Shown: positions 34,338-46,332 of the stretch, piece by piece
Layout: each line of letters starts with the position of its first letter
How positions within the stretch are numbered: position 1 is the first letter of the stretch
Assembly (NCBI GenBank): GCA_024195265.1
Contig: JAJLRJ010000004.1
Span: 5,175,159-5,239,158, forward strand
Source: Dendrophyllia cribrosa
Lineage: Eukaryota > Cnidaria > Anthozoa > Scleractinia > Dendrophylliidae
Reading direction: 5' to 3'
Length of the DNA stretch: 64,000 nucleotides
Notes under the pieces: model-generated
Told to the model about the DNA's origin: nothing
What the model saw: only the letters and a program-made list of their open reading frames with translations
Databases searched by the model: none
Made by a program: the position numbers and the translations under genes

Positions 34338-36774
34338 ATGGCGGACGAAGCGGGACAAAGTGAACAAAGAGTTTTGCGTGTAAATCAGGTAGTTATGCTG
34401 GTTATATTAATACATAGTCTTTTAGTGAACTAAATTTTATATAAATGAGTAAACTGAACACTATTAATAGCTGGATGCAGCTCAACTAGATGGAGAAATT
34501 ATCCACCTTCTTCGAACTCAACTGAACAGAGCATTCCAATATTTCGGGGTAAGCTTATTTTTAGAACAGTTAACCTTAATGTGATTAATCTAAACTTGAA
34601 AATGTGATGGATCTCAATCAAGATTTTGATAACTTAGCAGCTCAGAAAATGTGCGATAGCATGACTTAAAATAAGTTACAATAGATCGGCGACAAAATTG
34701 GGGTCATGGCTCGTGTACGACGACTGTATTGGGCCATTCCATTTTATATCCGCACCCACCCTATTGAGGTATTCACTCAACATCCCCCCCCAAGGAAAAA
34801 AAAGATCAAAGTGCCGACAGAACACCCCCCTTAGAAATAGCAGATTTTTCTGTTCCCCCCTTGGGAAATTTTTGAAGATCAAAGGATGCCGATGCAAGTA
34901 AACCCCCTCCCTCCCCCCAAGATTTCCTTATACCTCAATGGGGGGGGGGGGGGGGGGTGCGGATATTAAATGGAATGGCCCATTGTGATGTATTGTGTTA
35001 GGAAGTGTTAGGTTGTATTGTACTGTATTAGGTGGTATTGTATTAGGTTTTATGACGTCAGTCAGGTCATCGTACATGAGCCATGAGCCCAAAATTGTTG
35101 AGGTGTTTTCATTTCAAAGTGCAATTTTTGGGTAGTTTCTTGGTGTTGTGAATGGTGTGATCACCAAATGACTTAAAACAAAAGATTCAAAAGACACTGA
35201 ACAATACCCACACCACAACACGAAAGCTAACCAACAATAGCTTCCACAAAACCAAGAAACACCCAATTTTTGGTACCATTGACATACAGAACCCCACCCC
35301 CCGTCTCCCCCCACCTCCCTTCCCCCCGACCTCCCTCCCCCGACCTCCCTCCCCCCTCTCCCCCTACCCCCTCTCCCCCTCTCCCCCTACCTCCCTCCTT
35401 CAATCAATCAACGTTGTATTTTGTTCCTGGCCAGACATACAACATTGAATAGGTGACAGGGGATGAAGGTCACTAAGAAGTCCCCTCAATTTGGAATCAA
35501 ATTATTCTAAATGATCATAATAAAGAATATTATTGGTGTTGAAATAGATCAATCATTAACTTGGAGAGATCATGTAGACAAAATTGCTAAGAAAACCTCT
35601 GGAGGGATTGGCGTTCTCATACATTTGGCATTATCATACATTAATTATGATGTACTACTCCCTTGTACTACCATATTTCGATTATTGTAGTATAGTGTGT
35701 GAGATACTGGATGAACTTGGGTGGGATAATCTTGAGACACGAAGGACAAGACAATAATTGAAGGGCTCCCAATAAGAACGTCCTAAGTGCGCTTTTGGTT
35801 TTTGGTAACTTTCACTAAAATTGTATGTTTTAGGCCTTTAAAAGTACAGTTTTGTCAAATTAATGATTTATTATTGTTAAGGTACTTAAAACAGATCCAA
35901 AATGGGGAAGAAAATCCACATCTTTGAGAAAATGTTTTGTGCCCTTATGACACCCTATGGCCCCCAGGACACCCTATGTGTCTTTTCCAAAAAAAAAATA
36001 TTCTGTTCGAAGATAGAAGATTTGTTGACCTGGTTTACCAGTAAATCCTTTCAGTCATATTTACATGATCCAGTTATAATTTTGGCAAGTGAGTCTCTTT
36101 TGAGGCTAAAAATCCAAGATTTCAGTGAAAATTTTCCAAAAACACACTTAGGACGTTATTGCCAGGAGCCCTTCAATTATTAGCCATAATAATGTATAAA
36201 TTGAAAAATCGAAATGTACCTGATCATTTGGCTCAAATTTTTAATAGTACAAACTCTATGTATTCTTACAATCTAAGAAACTCAACACATAATTTATTTG
36301 TACCAAGACCGTATACTGAGGCTGGAAAAAATAGCTTCCACTAGAGAGGGGCGGTTCTCTGGAATAGTCCATCAAATACTATTAAAGGACAGACAAGCCT
36401 GAAATCGTTTATATCATATTTGTAATTTAGTATAATTTTAATGTCGACCATATTTATTTAATATTGTATTTTTTATTGCATGATTTTTGCACGGCTCTCT
36501 GGAAGGGCATTTTTGTGAATGGGATTCCGTGACTAAATAAAGATGATTGATTGATTGATTGATATATATTTTTATCCTAGGCTGGTGTTTTAACCAAATA
36601 TGAAGCTGAACTTAATGCAGTTCTAAGGTTTCTTGTTTGGAGGGTGAGTAAATTCAATACATTTAATTCAATGGATTCTGGTTGGATTGAAACCCTTTCA
36701 TCGTTGCAGGGTTATCTCAATCTAGGAGTGCTGGTCTGCTGAGCGGGAGGTCATGAGTTCGATCCTTGGCCCGC

Positions 36775-36805
<31 letters not shown>

Positions 36806-39800
36806 TGAAGGACTGCTACCTTTGCTATCATATCAGCTAATAGTTAGACTTTCACATGGCTTCTACTGTATATCCTCACAGTAGAAATGGCAGCCCTGTC
36901 TCCAATAGGGGACACAGGGGTTTCAATAACAATTGAAGTAGGTGGCTGACCAAGGTATAATAGGCGGCTGTGACAGATAAGGGGCCGTAAGGCCCCGTGC
37001 CACAAGGGGGGTCCCCAGAAAATTTTGAAATCTAGAGGCTTGGAAATGCAATTTCCAACATTCTGAGCATGAAATTGAGTGAAACGTAAGACAGTTGTTT
37101 GTTGTTTGTTGTCAGTAACCTGCATTGAGAGGCGAAGTAGGCGGCGATACACCGCCGGTAGCCGGCTTCTAATGAAACCCCTGGGGACATGAAAACAGTG
37201 TCCTCGTTTTCATGCTAAATACATCAACTCTTAAATAAAGTGATATTTTTTCATACAATATCATTGTGACCCTCTTGATGTAGCTGTTGTGGTTCAATTT
37301 TATCCTTGGTTTAAATTTTATTTTCCTTTGTTTTTGGGTATGGTAATGTATGATAACGAGGTTAAAACAAAGGAAAATAAAATTTAAACCAAGGATAAAA
37401 ATGAACCACAACATAGCTCTATATACTCAACAGCCATGAAAAGTAATGTGCATATGATTGGTGGAGAGGTTGTCCGTGATCAAGCTTAAAAAAGACATCT
37501 GTTTAGCTGAGTCAGTTGCTATTGGGCTAGTGACCATTAAAAATCTACTAGCTACTATGAGCATGTCAAATGCCCAAGCTCGTAAAAAACATTAGCCTGG
37601 GGGGGGGGGGGGGGGGAGTGTTTTGTTTTATACAGGATGGTTTGAGGGATAGAAGCAAAGTCTAGCTCACGTTTAGTGGAACCAATTCTTTTCTCTCTTT
37701 CTCTCTCTCTCCAAAATTTGAGCTTCAAAACTCAGGGTGTGACTTATCTGTGAGTGTGGCTTATACGCTAGTGTTTATGATGCATGTTGATTAAACAAGA
37801 GAGAACTCATCGGTGGACTATATTGTAGTGCACCAATGAGCTCTTTGTGACCTGTTCACCAAGCTGCTAGCTACCCAGGCAAGCAGACAATACCATTGCT
37901 CTTAGATTTGATTTTGAACCCAGTAAATATCTTTCCAGAACAACGTTACACTAATATTGTGCAGTTCTGATAGACAGTCTTAATTCAGTTTTCAGTGTAC
38001 AATTGTGATGCCACTGTTGGTCAGATTATGCTTAATATGAAGTATAGCTCAACAGGTAAATGATAAGAGGTGATAATATAGTAATAGTAATTGGATTGAA
38101 TGGAGTAGAATTCAGGGAATAATCGGTTGAGTAATCTCAAATCAGATTTTAAGTTACATGTATGAACATGACTATCCCTGAATCGTATGACACAAAGCCC
38201 AATTACTGAATAACATAAATTTGAGATAAAAATAAAAAAAATAAATAATCACCTATGTGAACTATCTAGTAAAAACGCCAGGGATATTTTCTATCAGTTT
38301 GAACCAGTAAGTACACCTGACTGATGCACATGCAACTTTGGTGTCTAATTACAGCTGTCCAATTACAAAATGTTGTAATTGGATAGTAATAGTAATTGAA
38401 CTGAATGGAGTACAATTCAGAGAGTAATTGGGTGAGTAATTTAAAATTGGCCGAGCACGTAGCGCGAAGACGGTTTGAAATTACGAGCACGACTACCCCT
38501 GAATTGTACGACGTGTATGAGGTCAATAACAAAATTTGAGATTTAAAAGTCTATGTGGTCTTTTTTCCCGGGGGGGTACTCCCATATATGAGCTATATAG
38601 GTATGTGCCGCTGTGAAGGGTATGGTTTTCAGGCAGTTTAGTCTGGGATAGGGTATAGTAATCAGAGGTTTTTGGTCTAGAATAGGGTATCATTTTCCCC
38701 GAAACTGACCAGTTGCGTGAAGAATGTAGTCTAGACAAGGTTTTACTGGCAAATGGCATTTATAAATCGGTACGGCGGGCCGTTTACGGCGGGCCGTTTA
38801 CGGCATTTTTACTGACCCCTGGCATCTTAGACTATGATTGTGAACGAGTTTCTGGAAAATAGCGAGTCTGGAAAAGGTCTAGGATAGGGTAGGGTTTTTC
38901 GGTGTTTAGTCTAGAATAGGGTTGCAAAATTCAGCTAAAATGGTCTAGTATAGGTTAAGGGTCTCAGAGTCCCAGCAGCACATCCCCGCCCAAAAATTTG
39001 CCGAGTACCCCCCGGGTCTTTTTTAAGCGAGCCTTTTAACATTGTAGATTTTAGATTATATTTTTTAGTGTATTTTGAATGTAATTAGCGCCTTTGAATC
39101 ACTGAGAAAAGGTGCTATAGAAATTTATTACAGTGGAACCCCTATTAAGCGGCCACCCCCTGTTAAGCGGCCAGTTATCAAAGTTCCAAATTTATTGTCA
39201 GTATAATACTGTAAATAAAATCCCTATTAAGCGACCACCCCTATTAAGCGACCGTGGCCACCTTTTGGCGGTCCCGATGAGGGTTTTCCTATTGTTTTTA
39301 CCCCTACTAAGCGGCCACCAAAAAATTTAATACACGTAGCTGGCATCGTTTTGAATAATCTGATGACAGATGAGAGTCCGAAATAGAAGGTGACGAATCT
39401 TGGCGTGATTTTGTTGTCACGTAATGTACTATATTTTGATTTGTGTAAACAACATATGGTAATCAGCATATAAATAAAGTTTAGAGCGTGTCAAATTTGA
39501 ACGTCGATAACTGTCCATTAGACTGAAATTACGAACTTGAATTTACAGTCCGTACACAGGCTGTATTACGTTCAACAGTCCTCCAACTGTGTTGTATTCA
39601 AATAAAGTGACGTTCATACCACGCATTGTGCTATTTTCTGAGAACTCCCTATTAAGCGGCCAATCCCTATTAAGCGGCCACTTGCCAGTTCCCCGAGGGT
39701 GGCTGATTAATAAGGGTTCAACTGTATTATTTTTTTTGTACTCAAAACGTTAAAGATATTTAATATCAGTTTGAAAGCAGGAGGAAAAAAAGCAAAAAAG

Positions 39801-42800
39801 AACTCATTTAAGTGCAACTGATTGGCGCACGCACAACATAGGTGTCCAATTACTTCTGTATTATGTTCAACAGTCCTCCAACTGTGTTGTATTCAAATAA
39901 AATGACGTTCATACCACGCATTATGCTATTTTCTGAGAACCCCCTATTAAGCGGCCAACCCCTATTAAGCGGCCACTTGCCAGTTCCCCGAGGGTGGCCG
40001 ATTACTAGGGGTTCAACTGTATTATTTTTTTTTGTACTCAAAACGTTAAGGATATTTAATATCAGTTTGAAAGCAGAAGGAAAAAAAGCAAAAAAGAACT
40101 AATTTAAGTGCAACTGATTGGCACACGCACAACGTAGGTGTCCAATTACAGCTATCCAATTACAAAAAGTTGTAATAATTGGATAGCTGTAATTGGACAC
40201 CTACGTGACTGCGCGCCAATTACCTAAGAAATAGGCGTGTGGATGACCAATCACATTCGAGAATTTTGTTATTGATACGATTAAGGTGGTAATTGGACAC
40301 CCATGTGACCACACTTGGAAAATCGCCCCCTTCAGTGCCCATCCCTCATAAAAAAATGAAAGGTACCTTAGGTTTAACACAAACACTTGATCTTAGGCGG
40401 TGGGGTGAGATTGGAACTGAAGGTTTACAAAAAACTATGAAATTCTGTCACCTAATCTCTCTCTCATCCTTGCATTTTTAAGAATGTATGGAATCTTTTA
40501 TTTCTTAATATAATTTTTTTACAAGCAAGGTAATTTTTTCTTTCACCAACAAACATCACATCCTATTTTAACTTATAACCTCACTGCAATCTTTCTGCAG
40601 GAATCAGCATAAATTTATTACAAAAAGTGCTGCTTGGTTTCTGTGCTGTGGGAATACCTTACATAAAAGAGAGAAGCACCGAGATCCGAAGAATCACAGA
40701 CAAAGTTTCAGACCTCAATTTTGTGAGTACAGATACATGTATATTGTAAAAAGACAGAACTGATAGCTGGAAGCAAAAGTCGGAATCATTATGGAAATTT
40801 CAACACCCCCTCCCCACCCCGGTCCAAAAATCATGTTCAAGTGTCCCATGTGCCAATACACTCAATCAATTATCTCAAAGCAGACTCCCCAATAAGATGG
40901 ACACCTCTCTAAGGCGGACATCAGTGGCTGGTTGGCCCAGCTCATTTTCACTGTAAGGCAGACATTTGGAGCAGTTCATGATAGGATCTGGCTCACAGAA
41001 AGTTCACTGTATCGTGTTAGGAGATGCAATTGCCTTACTTTTGGACCATATCCTCGTGGAAGAAGTCGTGAAATGCATTTTGTCTCCAGTAGTTCTTTAT
41101 AACTATATCCTCTTGCCTTGCTTACAAAGCTTTATGAATCCTCTGCTAATTTTTTAGCAGTTGTTATTCGTGTTTTCACCTTCAATGGTGGTCATAACAT
41201 TAAAATGACTTTCATGAGGCATCAGTTGATCAAATTCCCCACCTTAGGATGCCTGAGTTCAAATTCTGCCCTCCCTCCCCTGCGACATAACAAGTGATCC
41301 AATCATTCGAGGTTTTACCAATACTGATATCAAAATTTTGTTACATGATGATCTATACATTGCAATAATAATTATTAAGAGACTGATTCTGTTGACAAAC
41401 TGTGCACCGGTTATTTGTTTCTCTGTGTTTGTAACGTGCATTTTTTCTTCAATACCTTTTACTGACCTTTTTGCTTTAGATCTGGAGATGCATTCATGTC
41501 GGAGAAAAATTTCTTCAAGTTTTTTCTGTCCTCAACTTCCTTGTATTTCTACAAAAGGGGCAGTATCCTTGTTAACGTTTATGTTGTTTTATAATACAGT
41601 AAACACCTGCTTATAAGAACCTAGTGGATTAAAAACCTAGAGGCTGAAATTTGGAAATTAGACCCCTGTTATATAAGAACCCATTCAGCCTGACATTTGA
41701 AATAGGTTTTTATTTGTAAGATCAGTCAAAAAGCAGGCATTGTATCTAAAAATCCAGCTCCCATGTAGATTCAGTATACTGAGATGTGCTGTTTAGTGTG
41801 TACTGTAATTCTAGTAATTCAAGCCAGGCTCGCAAAGGTCCACTGTAAACTGTAGTACACTCTGTACACTGTACTTACTGTACAAAATAGTTAATAAGAA
41901 TCTACTTAAGAACCTAAACAGCCTGATTATCCACTAAACACCCGATAGATCAGAACCTATTCAGGCTGACTTGTAAAAATGTAGGTTCTTATAAGCGGGT
42001 GTTTACTGTAATCACATTTACTCTAGGTGGCTAAGAGATGGTTGATGAGCGGAGCCCTTCACTTACGAGAGTAGTCGAAAGAAGAGCTCCAACAGTAATA
42101 CAATGGAATTTGTTTTAACAACTACTTAACAACTGTTTTAGATATCCGTCTTTACTAGAGCGTATCCTTCACATTCATCCAGTGTTTGCTCAGCGGCAGT
42201 CTATTAGACAAGTCAGTTTTGAATTCATGACAAGAGAGCTACTCTGGCATGGATTTGCAGTGAGTACATGGTTATATTAAATTTAGTAAGGTGAAGTCGC
42301 TCCATAGCAAGTTCCAACAGTTGCAGTTGCCTGTTGACAGGCTCCTGTCAGGGGGATATTGGGTTAAGAGGAAATCTGCGAGCCAAGCGCATCGAGCGCG
42401 GTCCGGGAGGGGTAAGGAGGCGGCAGGGCCTGTGGACATTCTTTCGATGCCGTTTCAAGATGCCGTTAGCTTACACATCAGTTGTCCGCGCTCGTGATTG
42501 GCTCAAAAATCTCGCGCCAATTACTCAACCAATCAGAAGTGTGAAAACCAAAAACTCGCTGCGTTTTCCCGCGCTTGGCATCGGCTTCATGTATTTGCTT
42601 CGAGTTCTGATTGGTTCATTGGATTATCTGCGTCTGCTGTGATTGGCCAAGGTAATTTCTTTGGTTTTGGTTTTGCTACACTCAATTGACTAAAATCGCT
42701 CTAAAATAAACTAGTCGCATTCGAAGAACGCAATCCTAATTTCGTGTTGGTTGTCCTGTGGTTTATGTGCAGTAAAATTTGAGATTTTTTGGTAGACGGT

Positions 42801-44480
42801 CTTCCAAATGGCCGCCCCTATTGTTTTTTTTCAGGGGCTCATTTCCGCCGGAAATTCCTTCGAACGCGTCTCCATAATCTGTGATTACTGCTAGTTTATC
42901 TAATATCAAGTGATCAAAATGTGGAACTGTAACATACACCATAAATTCAAATATTTCAGTTGGTTCAGGTTGTATTAAAAATAACCCAATCCTTCTTTTG
43001 TTGTTAGGAATTTGTGTTCTTTCTTCTTCCGCTCATCAACATTCACAAACTCAAGAACATGATTGTCAGACAGTTCTCAAGCCCAGTGACTCTCGATAAG
43101 CAGCCGTCAATCAAAGTCGCGTGCCACGAGTGTGGAATCTGCAATGAACCACCCACAGCACCTCACCAGGGACGATGCGGTCACGTGTTTTGTTACTACT
43201 GTATCAAGGTAATGTACGCATCGAATCCCCCCCCCCCCCCAAAAAAAAAAAAAAAAATCCGGTCATAGCTGCCACGTGCAAGTTGGTTTTACACAGTCGA
43301 ACCTGCATGTGCAAGCACCTCTCTTAAGCGACCACCTCTCTAAATGTCCACTTACCATTATACCAAATAAATTGTATACAGTCAACTCTCTCTTAACGAC
43401 CACTCTCTTAATCGACCACTTCCCATAAGCGACCACTTTGTAAATAACCGTTTTGTATCTCTGTCAAATACTGTTTCAAATTGATTTTTCTCTAAAGCGA
43501 CCAGCTCCTTTGAGCCACCACTTTTTCCTGCACTAAGGGTGGTTGCTTAAGATTGAGTTGATTGTAACCGTTTTGTATCTCTGTCAAATACTGTTTGTCT
43601 TGATTTTTCTCTAAAGCGACCACCTCCCTTGAGCCACCACTTTTTCCTGCACCCAGGGTGGTTGCTTAAGAGAGAATCGACTGTAGTCGGAACCTTTCGT
43701 GAGCGACCGCTACCACCTACAATGCTGATTATTTGAATTTTTTCATTGTTTTTAACCCCTGGTACGTGACAACTCCCCTACATTTCGACGACACTACAGA
43801 CGAAAATTGAATATGTTATTGCGATATAACGACAGAAAGACAACGGCGATTTGCGATTTCCTGTTGAAGCAGCAGAACATTAACAAGGAAGAAAACTTAA
43901 TATTATCAACTGTTATTACTTGTTGAGTTACGTTCTACTTAGAGACATGCCACTGAATTCTATTAAATCCTCGAAGGTGATAAAGTACTGTCCTAAAGGA
44001 CTGACGCAACACCAAAATCTAACTAAAAGCCTACCCCTACCCCCTGCTCATTGTCTTCATTTCATAAGTACGATAAAATATTCGCGTCCGATCTGTATGG
44101 GCGTTTACAATGGCGAGCCGAATTTTATCTAATACTTAAAAATCAATGTTAATAGTTTTTATTTACGTTCGATATCGTCCCTGTAACGCAAGTTTATATT
44201 AAAAAGCAGAGTTCTTTATTTGGCTGAAAACCGGGAGTAAATTTTTGCGGAGTATTATTTTACGAGTTTTTTCTGCGGGAACTTATTTTTTTTGGGGATC
44301 GAGGGCAATCCTCAAAAATTTCATGCTACACAGTATGTCCTCCAACTATATTCTAACAACTGAATATTGTTATAGGCCAACAGTTTAGCAGATTCCTCCT
44401 TTCCTTGTCCGTTATGTGGAGCGGCCGTTGGTGACTACATCACGCCTGTTGAATGTACAGTCGCTTTGGAAGTGACGTAA
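34338..44480 (+). CDS. PEX2: Peroxin-2, peroxisomal RING E3 ubiquitin ligase, 9 exons
   Basis: PEX2 is an integral peroxisomal membrane protein. With PEX10 and PEX12 it ubiquitinates the PTS1 receptor PEX5 so it can be recycled. Exons: 34338-34388, 34471-34548, 36581-36643, 37989-38055, 40601-40722, 41480-41562, 42142-42259, 43008-43208, 44376-44480; all phases agree, giving 295 residues (human 305). Family landmarks in order: RVLRVNQLDA near residue 11, NAVLRFLVWR, ATVGQIMLNMKY, IPYIKERSTEIRR, NFLVFLQKGQYPSLLERILHI cut short here, FEFMTRELLWHGFAEF and LLPLINIHKLK. The C-terminal C3HC4 RING has C236, C239, C251, H253, C256, C259, C272 and C275; all eight ligands are present. The ATG context is AAGATGG. 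The gene appears intact, with repeat-stuffed introns. Confidence 0.95.
34729..34983. repeat. MITE in PEX2 intron 2
   Basis: TGGGCCATTCCATTTTATAT with CCGCACCC at the left is mirrored by GGGTGCGG and ATATTAAATGGAATGGCCCA at the right. The interior is a mirrored set of C-rich runs (ending in an 18-G run, 34941-34958). Confidence 0.7.
35120..35275. repeat. Foldback element in PEX2 intron 2
   Basis: CAATTTTTGGGTAGTTTCTT and AAGAAACACCCAATTTTTGG are inverted near the two ends, with no coding content. A pyrimidine-rich stretch of CCTCCC/CCCC units follows to about 35400. Confidence 0.55.
35461..36563 (+). mobile_element. LINE-type retrotransposon remnant split by a MITE
   Basis: Before the insertion the frame reads VEIDQSLTWRDHVDKIAKKT and GGIGVL, then (shifted) SLVLPYFDYCSIV, a reverse-transcriptase C-terminal region. 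After the insertion it resumes with IIMYKLKNRNVPDHL, SYNLRNSTHNLFVPRPYTEA and RGAVLWNSPSNTIKGQ. It ends in a TTGA microsatellite tail, as CR1/L2-like elements do. Stops and frameshifts show it is dead. Its 3' tail stops 17 bp before PEX2 exon 3. Confidence 0.7.
35754..36180. repeat. MITE nested in the LINE remnant
   Basis: AATTGAAGGGCTCCCAATAA...CGTCCTAAGTG at the left is inverted as CACTTAGGACGTTATTGCC...GGAGCCCTTCAATT at the right. Removing it would bring the two halves of the reverse-transcriptase homology together, so it inserted later than the LINE. Confidence 0.65.
36715..36910 (+). repeat. tRNA-derived SINE, copy 2
   Basis: A decayed B box (GAGTTCGATCCTTGG) is followed by CACTCAGGGTCTTAAAATAA and CTGAGGATGAAGGACTGC, the same body as the SINE at 33520-33900, and by TAGAAATGGCAGCCCTGTCT. 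It is in PEX2 intron 3. Confidence 0.55.
37285..37413. repeat. TGTTGTGGTTC-ended MITE, copy 2
   Basis: The arms run TGTTGTGGTTCAATTTTATC through CTTGGTTTAAATTTTATTTT and are mirrored to CCACAACA at the right end, a near-perfect hairpin of about 50 bp per arm. TAGC flanks both ends and may be the target duplication. Confidence 0.7.
38085..38535. repeat. Pair of related foldback units
   Basis: Two units (38085-38215 and 38385-38535) share TAGTAATTG(G/A)(A/A)(T/C)TGAATGGAGTA in outline and ACTA(T/C)CCCTGAAT. Between them AATTACAGCTGTCCAATTAC and GTAATTGGATA form another inverted pair. They are MITE remnants in PEX2 intron 4, beginning about 30 bp after exon 4. Confidence 0.45.
38566..39017. repeat. 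MITE with CCCGGGGGGGTACTC termini
   Basis: CCCGGGGGGGTACTCCCATA at the left and GAGTACCCCCCGGG at the right are inverted ends. The interior repeats GTCTAGAATAGGGT and close variants in several places (about 38640-38960). It is non-coding, in PEX2 intron 4. Confidence 0.7.
39131..40150. repeat. TTAAGCGGCCAC-type element plus 295-bp tandem duplication
   Basis: TACAGTGGAACCCCTATTAA at 39131 and GGTTCAACTGTA near 39722 are inverted ends. Inside, TATTAAGCGGCCA recurs several times. The segment 39561-39855 is repeated almost unchanged at 39856-40150 (CAACAGTCCTCCAACTGTGT in both), a recent tandem duplication that includes the element's right half. Confidence 0.65.
40126..40205. repeat. Short palindrome
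   Basis: GTGTCCAATTACAGCTATCC with AATTAC is mirrored by GTAATAATTGGATAGCTGTA and ATTGGACAC around a 10-bp loop. Related sequence is at 38341-38385. It lies in PEX2 intron 4. Confidence 0.55.
41596..42010. repeat. ACAGTAAACACC-ended MITE in PEX2 intron 6
   Basis: ACAGTAAACACCTGCTTATA with AGAACCTA at the left is inverted as TAGGTTCTTATAAGCGGGTG with TTTACTGT at the right. AAT flanks both ends. GAACC(T/C)A steps recur inside. A 3-bp duplication would fit PIF/Harbinger-like elements. Confidence 0.65.
42480..42708. repeat. CCAAT-rich MITE, copy 3 (left-truncated)
   Basis: GTGATTGGCTCAAAAATCTC, CAACCAATCAGAAG, CTGATTGGTTCATTGG and GGTTTTGCTACACTCAATTG match the family at 15285-15566. The left terminus is missing. 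It is in PEX2 intron 7. Confidence 0.65.
43295..43690. repeat. ACAGTCGA-ended element with AAGCGACCACC steps, intron 8
   Basis: ACAGTCGAACCTGCATGTGC and GAATCGACTGTAGTC are inverted ends. CTTAAGCGACCACC-like units recur (43325, 43430, 43495, 43610). An internal stretch of about 115 bp starting AACCGTTTTGTATCTCTGTC is present twice (43447 and 43567). Confidence 0.6.
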
Positions 44481-44517
44481 ATGTTTCATAAAGACTGGAA
44501 CGTACGACGAAAGTGGC

Positions 44518-44635
44518 ACAACCCGGTATCGCTTAGGTATCGATTAGCCATAGACTTGGTATCGATGAGCTGTTAACCCGGTATCGATAAGCTATCAACC
44601 CGGTATCAACACCCCAACCTGGTATCAACTTGTCT
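44518..44635 (+). repeat. Short minisatellite (GGTATCGAT units)
   Basis: CCGGTATCG or close variants occur five to six times within about 115 bp, starting just after the PEX2 stop codon (38 bp), so it is probably transcribed in the PEX2 3' UTR. Confidence 0.6.
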
Positions 44636-45105
44636 GACGTCTGTGGTAAAACGGAGCAGGTAAATTCCATCCCATGCACGCCTCAACAAACAATCGGCGA
44701 ATGTGCGGCCAACGACAGTTCAGGTGGCTTGGAAAATCACGGAACGTGGACGTGGAACGGACAGTAATCGATGTGTTCGCGCTGATTACGTGGCTGTAGT
44801 AATTTTGCGTTCTTTCACACAAAAATGTCATTTTTTTACGATTTTTTATGACGTCAGCAAAGCAAAAATAAGCAAAATTAACCGCAGATTTTCTCGCGTT
44901 TTATTCTGGCGAATACTTCTAAAGCATCGCAAATTTTGAGATAACAAAGTTTAAAAAACATTCACCGAAGGATACTCGAAATATTAAAGAATTAAGGTCA
45001 ATTATTGCAAGGTTTTTGCCAATCTTAAGATGCCCTGTTGCCATGTCAACGACCTGTACCAAAAAAAAAATTGTCAACTGATAAATAAAAACAATATATT
45101 GGTTT

Positions 45106-45181
45106 GCCTGTGGTGTAGCGGTGATCACTTCTGCCTTGTAAGCAGGCGACCAAGGTTCGATTCCTCGCCGGTGAACCATAT
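45106..45181 (+). repeat. tRNA-like sequence, probably pseudogene or SINE head
   Basis: GGTTTGC pairs with GTGAACC as an acceptor stem, TCTGC/GCAGG forms an anticodon stem with loop CTTGTAA (anticodon TGT, Thr), and GGTTCGATTCC resembles the T-arm. The T-stem does not abut the acceptor stem (extra bases), so a working tRNA-Thr is unlikely. Confidence 0.4.
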
Positions 45182-46332
45182 TTTCACATGGCATGTTATA
45201 TGCTGCCTTTGTAAGTTTATTTGCTTTGTTCTTTTGATATAAACAGATCTTTACACAGATCCTATGTGAAAATATGCCTGATTCACTTGGTATGAATATT
45301 CTTTGCAGTCAGTTTCATACGAAGCGTTTGAGGCAAGGCAGTTGGTTACGAACAGGGGGGACGGGGGTGCGGGGATACAAACGATTCGACACGGTGGAAT
45401 CTGGGAAAGCTCATGCCGGAGTGGGGGAATGCATGGGGGCAAAGCCTTCTTGAGCGCGAGCATCGCACTTCCGTTACCGGCTTAGACCGTGTCTCTCGTT
45501 CGCCGAAACTACTCCGGCAAAAATGGGAACTTTTCCTCGGTCTAGGTTATGAAAAATAAAATGATTTGGCAGTTTTCGCCCTGTGGGCTGTACAACGCAC
45601 GCTAAATGTCCGAACTTAGAATCAATTACACCCAAATAGATTTATCTCCGAGAAGTAAACCCCACCCATATCGTCTTATCCTTAATGTTTTATCGATTGT
45701 TTCGACATAGACTGTGAGCCAGATCTCTTCCTGACCCCTTCTTCTCCTTCCTTAAGAGAATTTGCTCGCAGGCTAGTTTCGGAAAAACATCTTGCCTTCT
45801 CAAGCTGCGTTAAAGTCCACAACACTGACTGGAAGTGTGTGCCGTTCACTGAACTCATCATGTTAGTTGATAGTTACTGGCAGGATTTTTCACCCATAAT
45901 ATACGTCTTTAATTCTTTTATTCAAAACTTCATCTACAAAACGCTTTACAACGTTAGCAAACGTAAACATTCGATAATAATATCGAACCTCTCAACGAAA
46001 CTATTTTCAAACAATATTATCAACATGGGTTATAAACAAATTGTATTATGAAATTATTTTCTCTCCTAAATAGATATGTTTATTTTTCTTGCGTTGTAGT
46101 TAACGTTTTCCTTTTTTCAATAATTTAACAATAGTTTATATCGCTTTGCTTTAACGTAATTTGGATGACCTGTACAAATAAACGCTCTCTTAGTCCAGGA
46201 AATATGTTTTAGTATAGAAAAACCTTTAAAACACAAAATATACTGATATATATAAATAACAGGAATATTTAACTTTTCCCCTTCTTTTTGGTTCCTTTTA
46301 GGCAATCAAATTATAAATTTTATGATCGAATA

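Noticed and set aside
45106..45181. Functional tRNA-Thr(TGT)
   Set aside because: Acceptor and anticodon stems can be drawn, but the T-arm is displaced and one T-stem pair fails.
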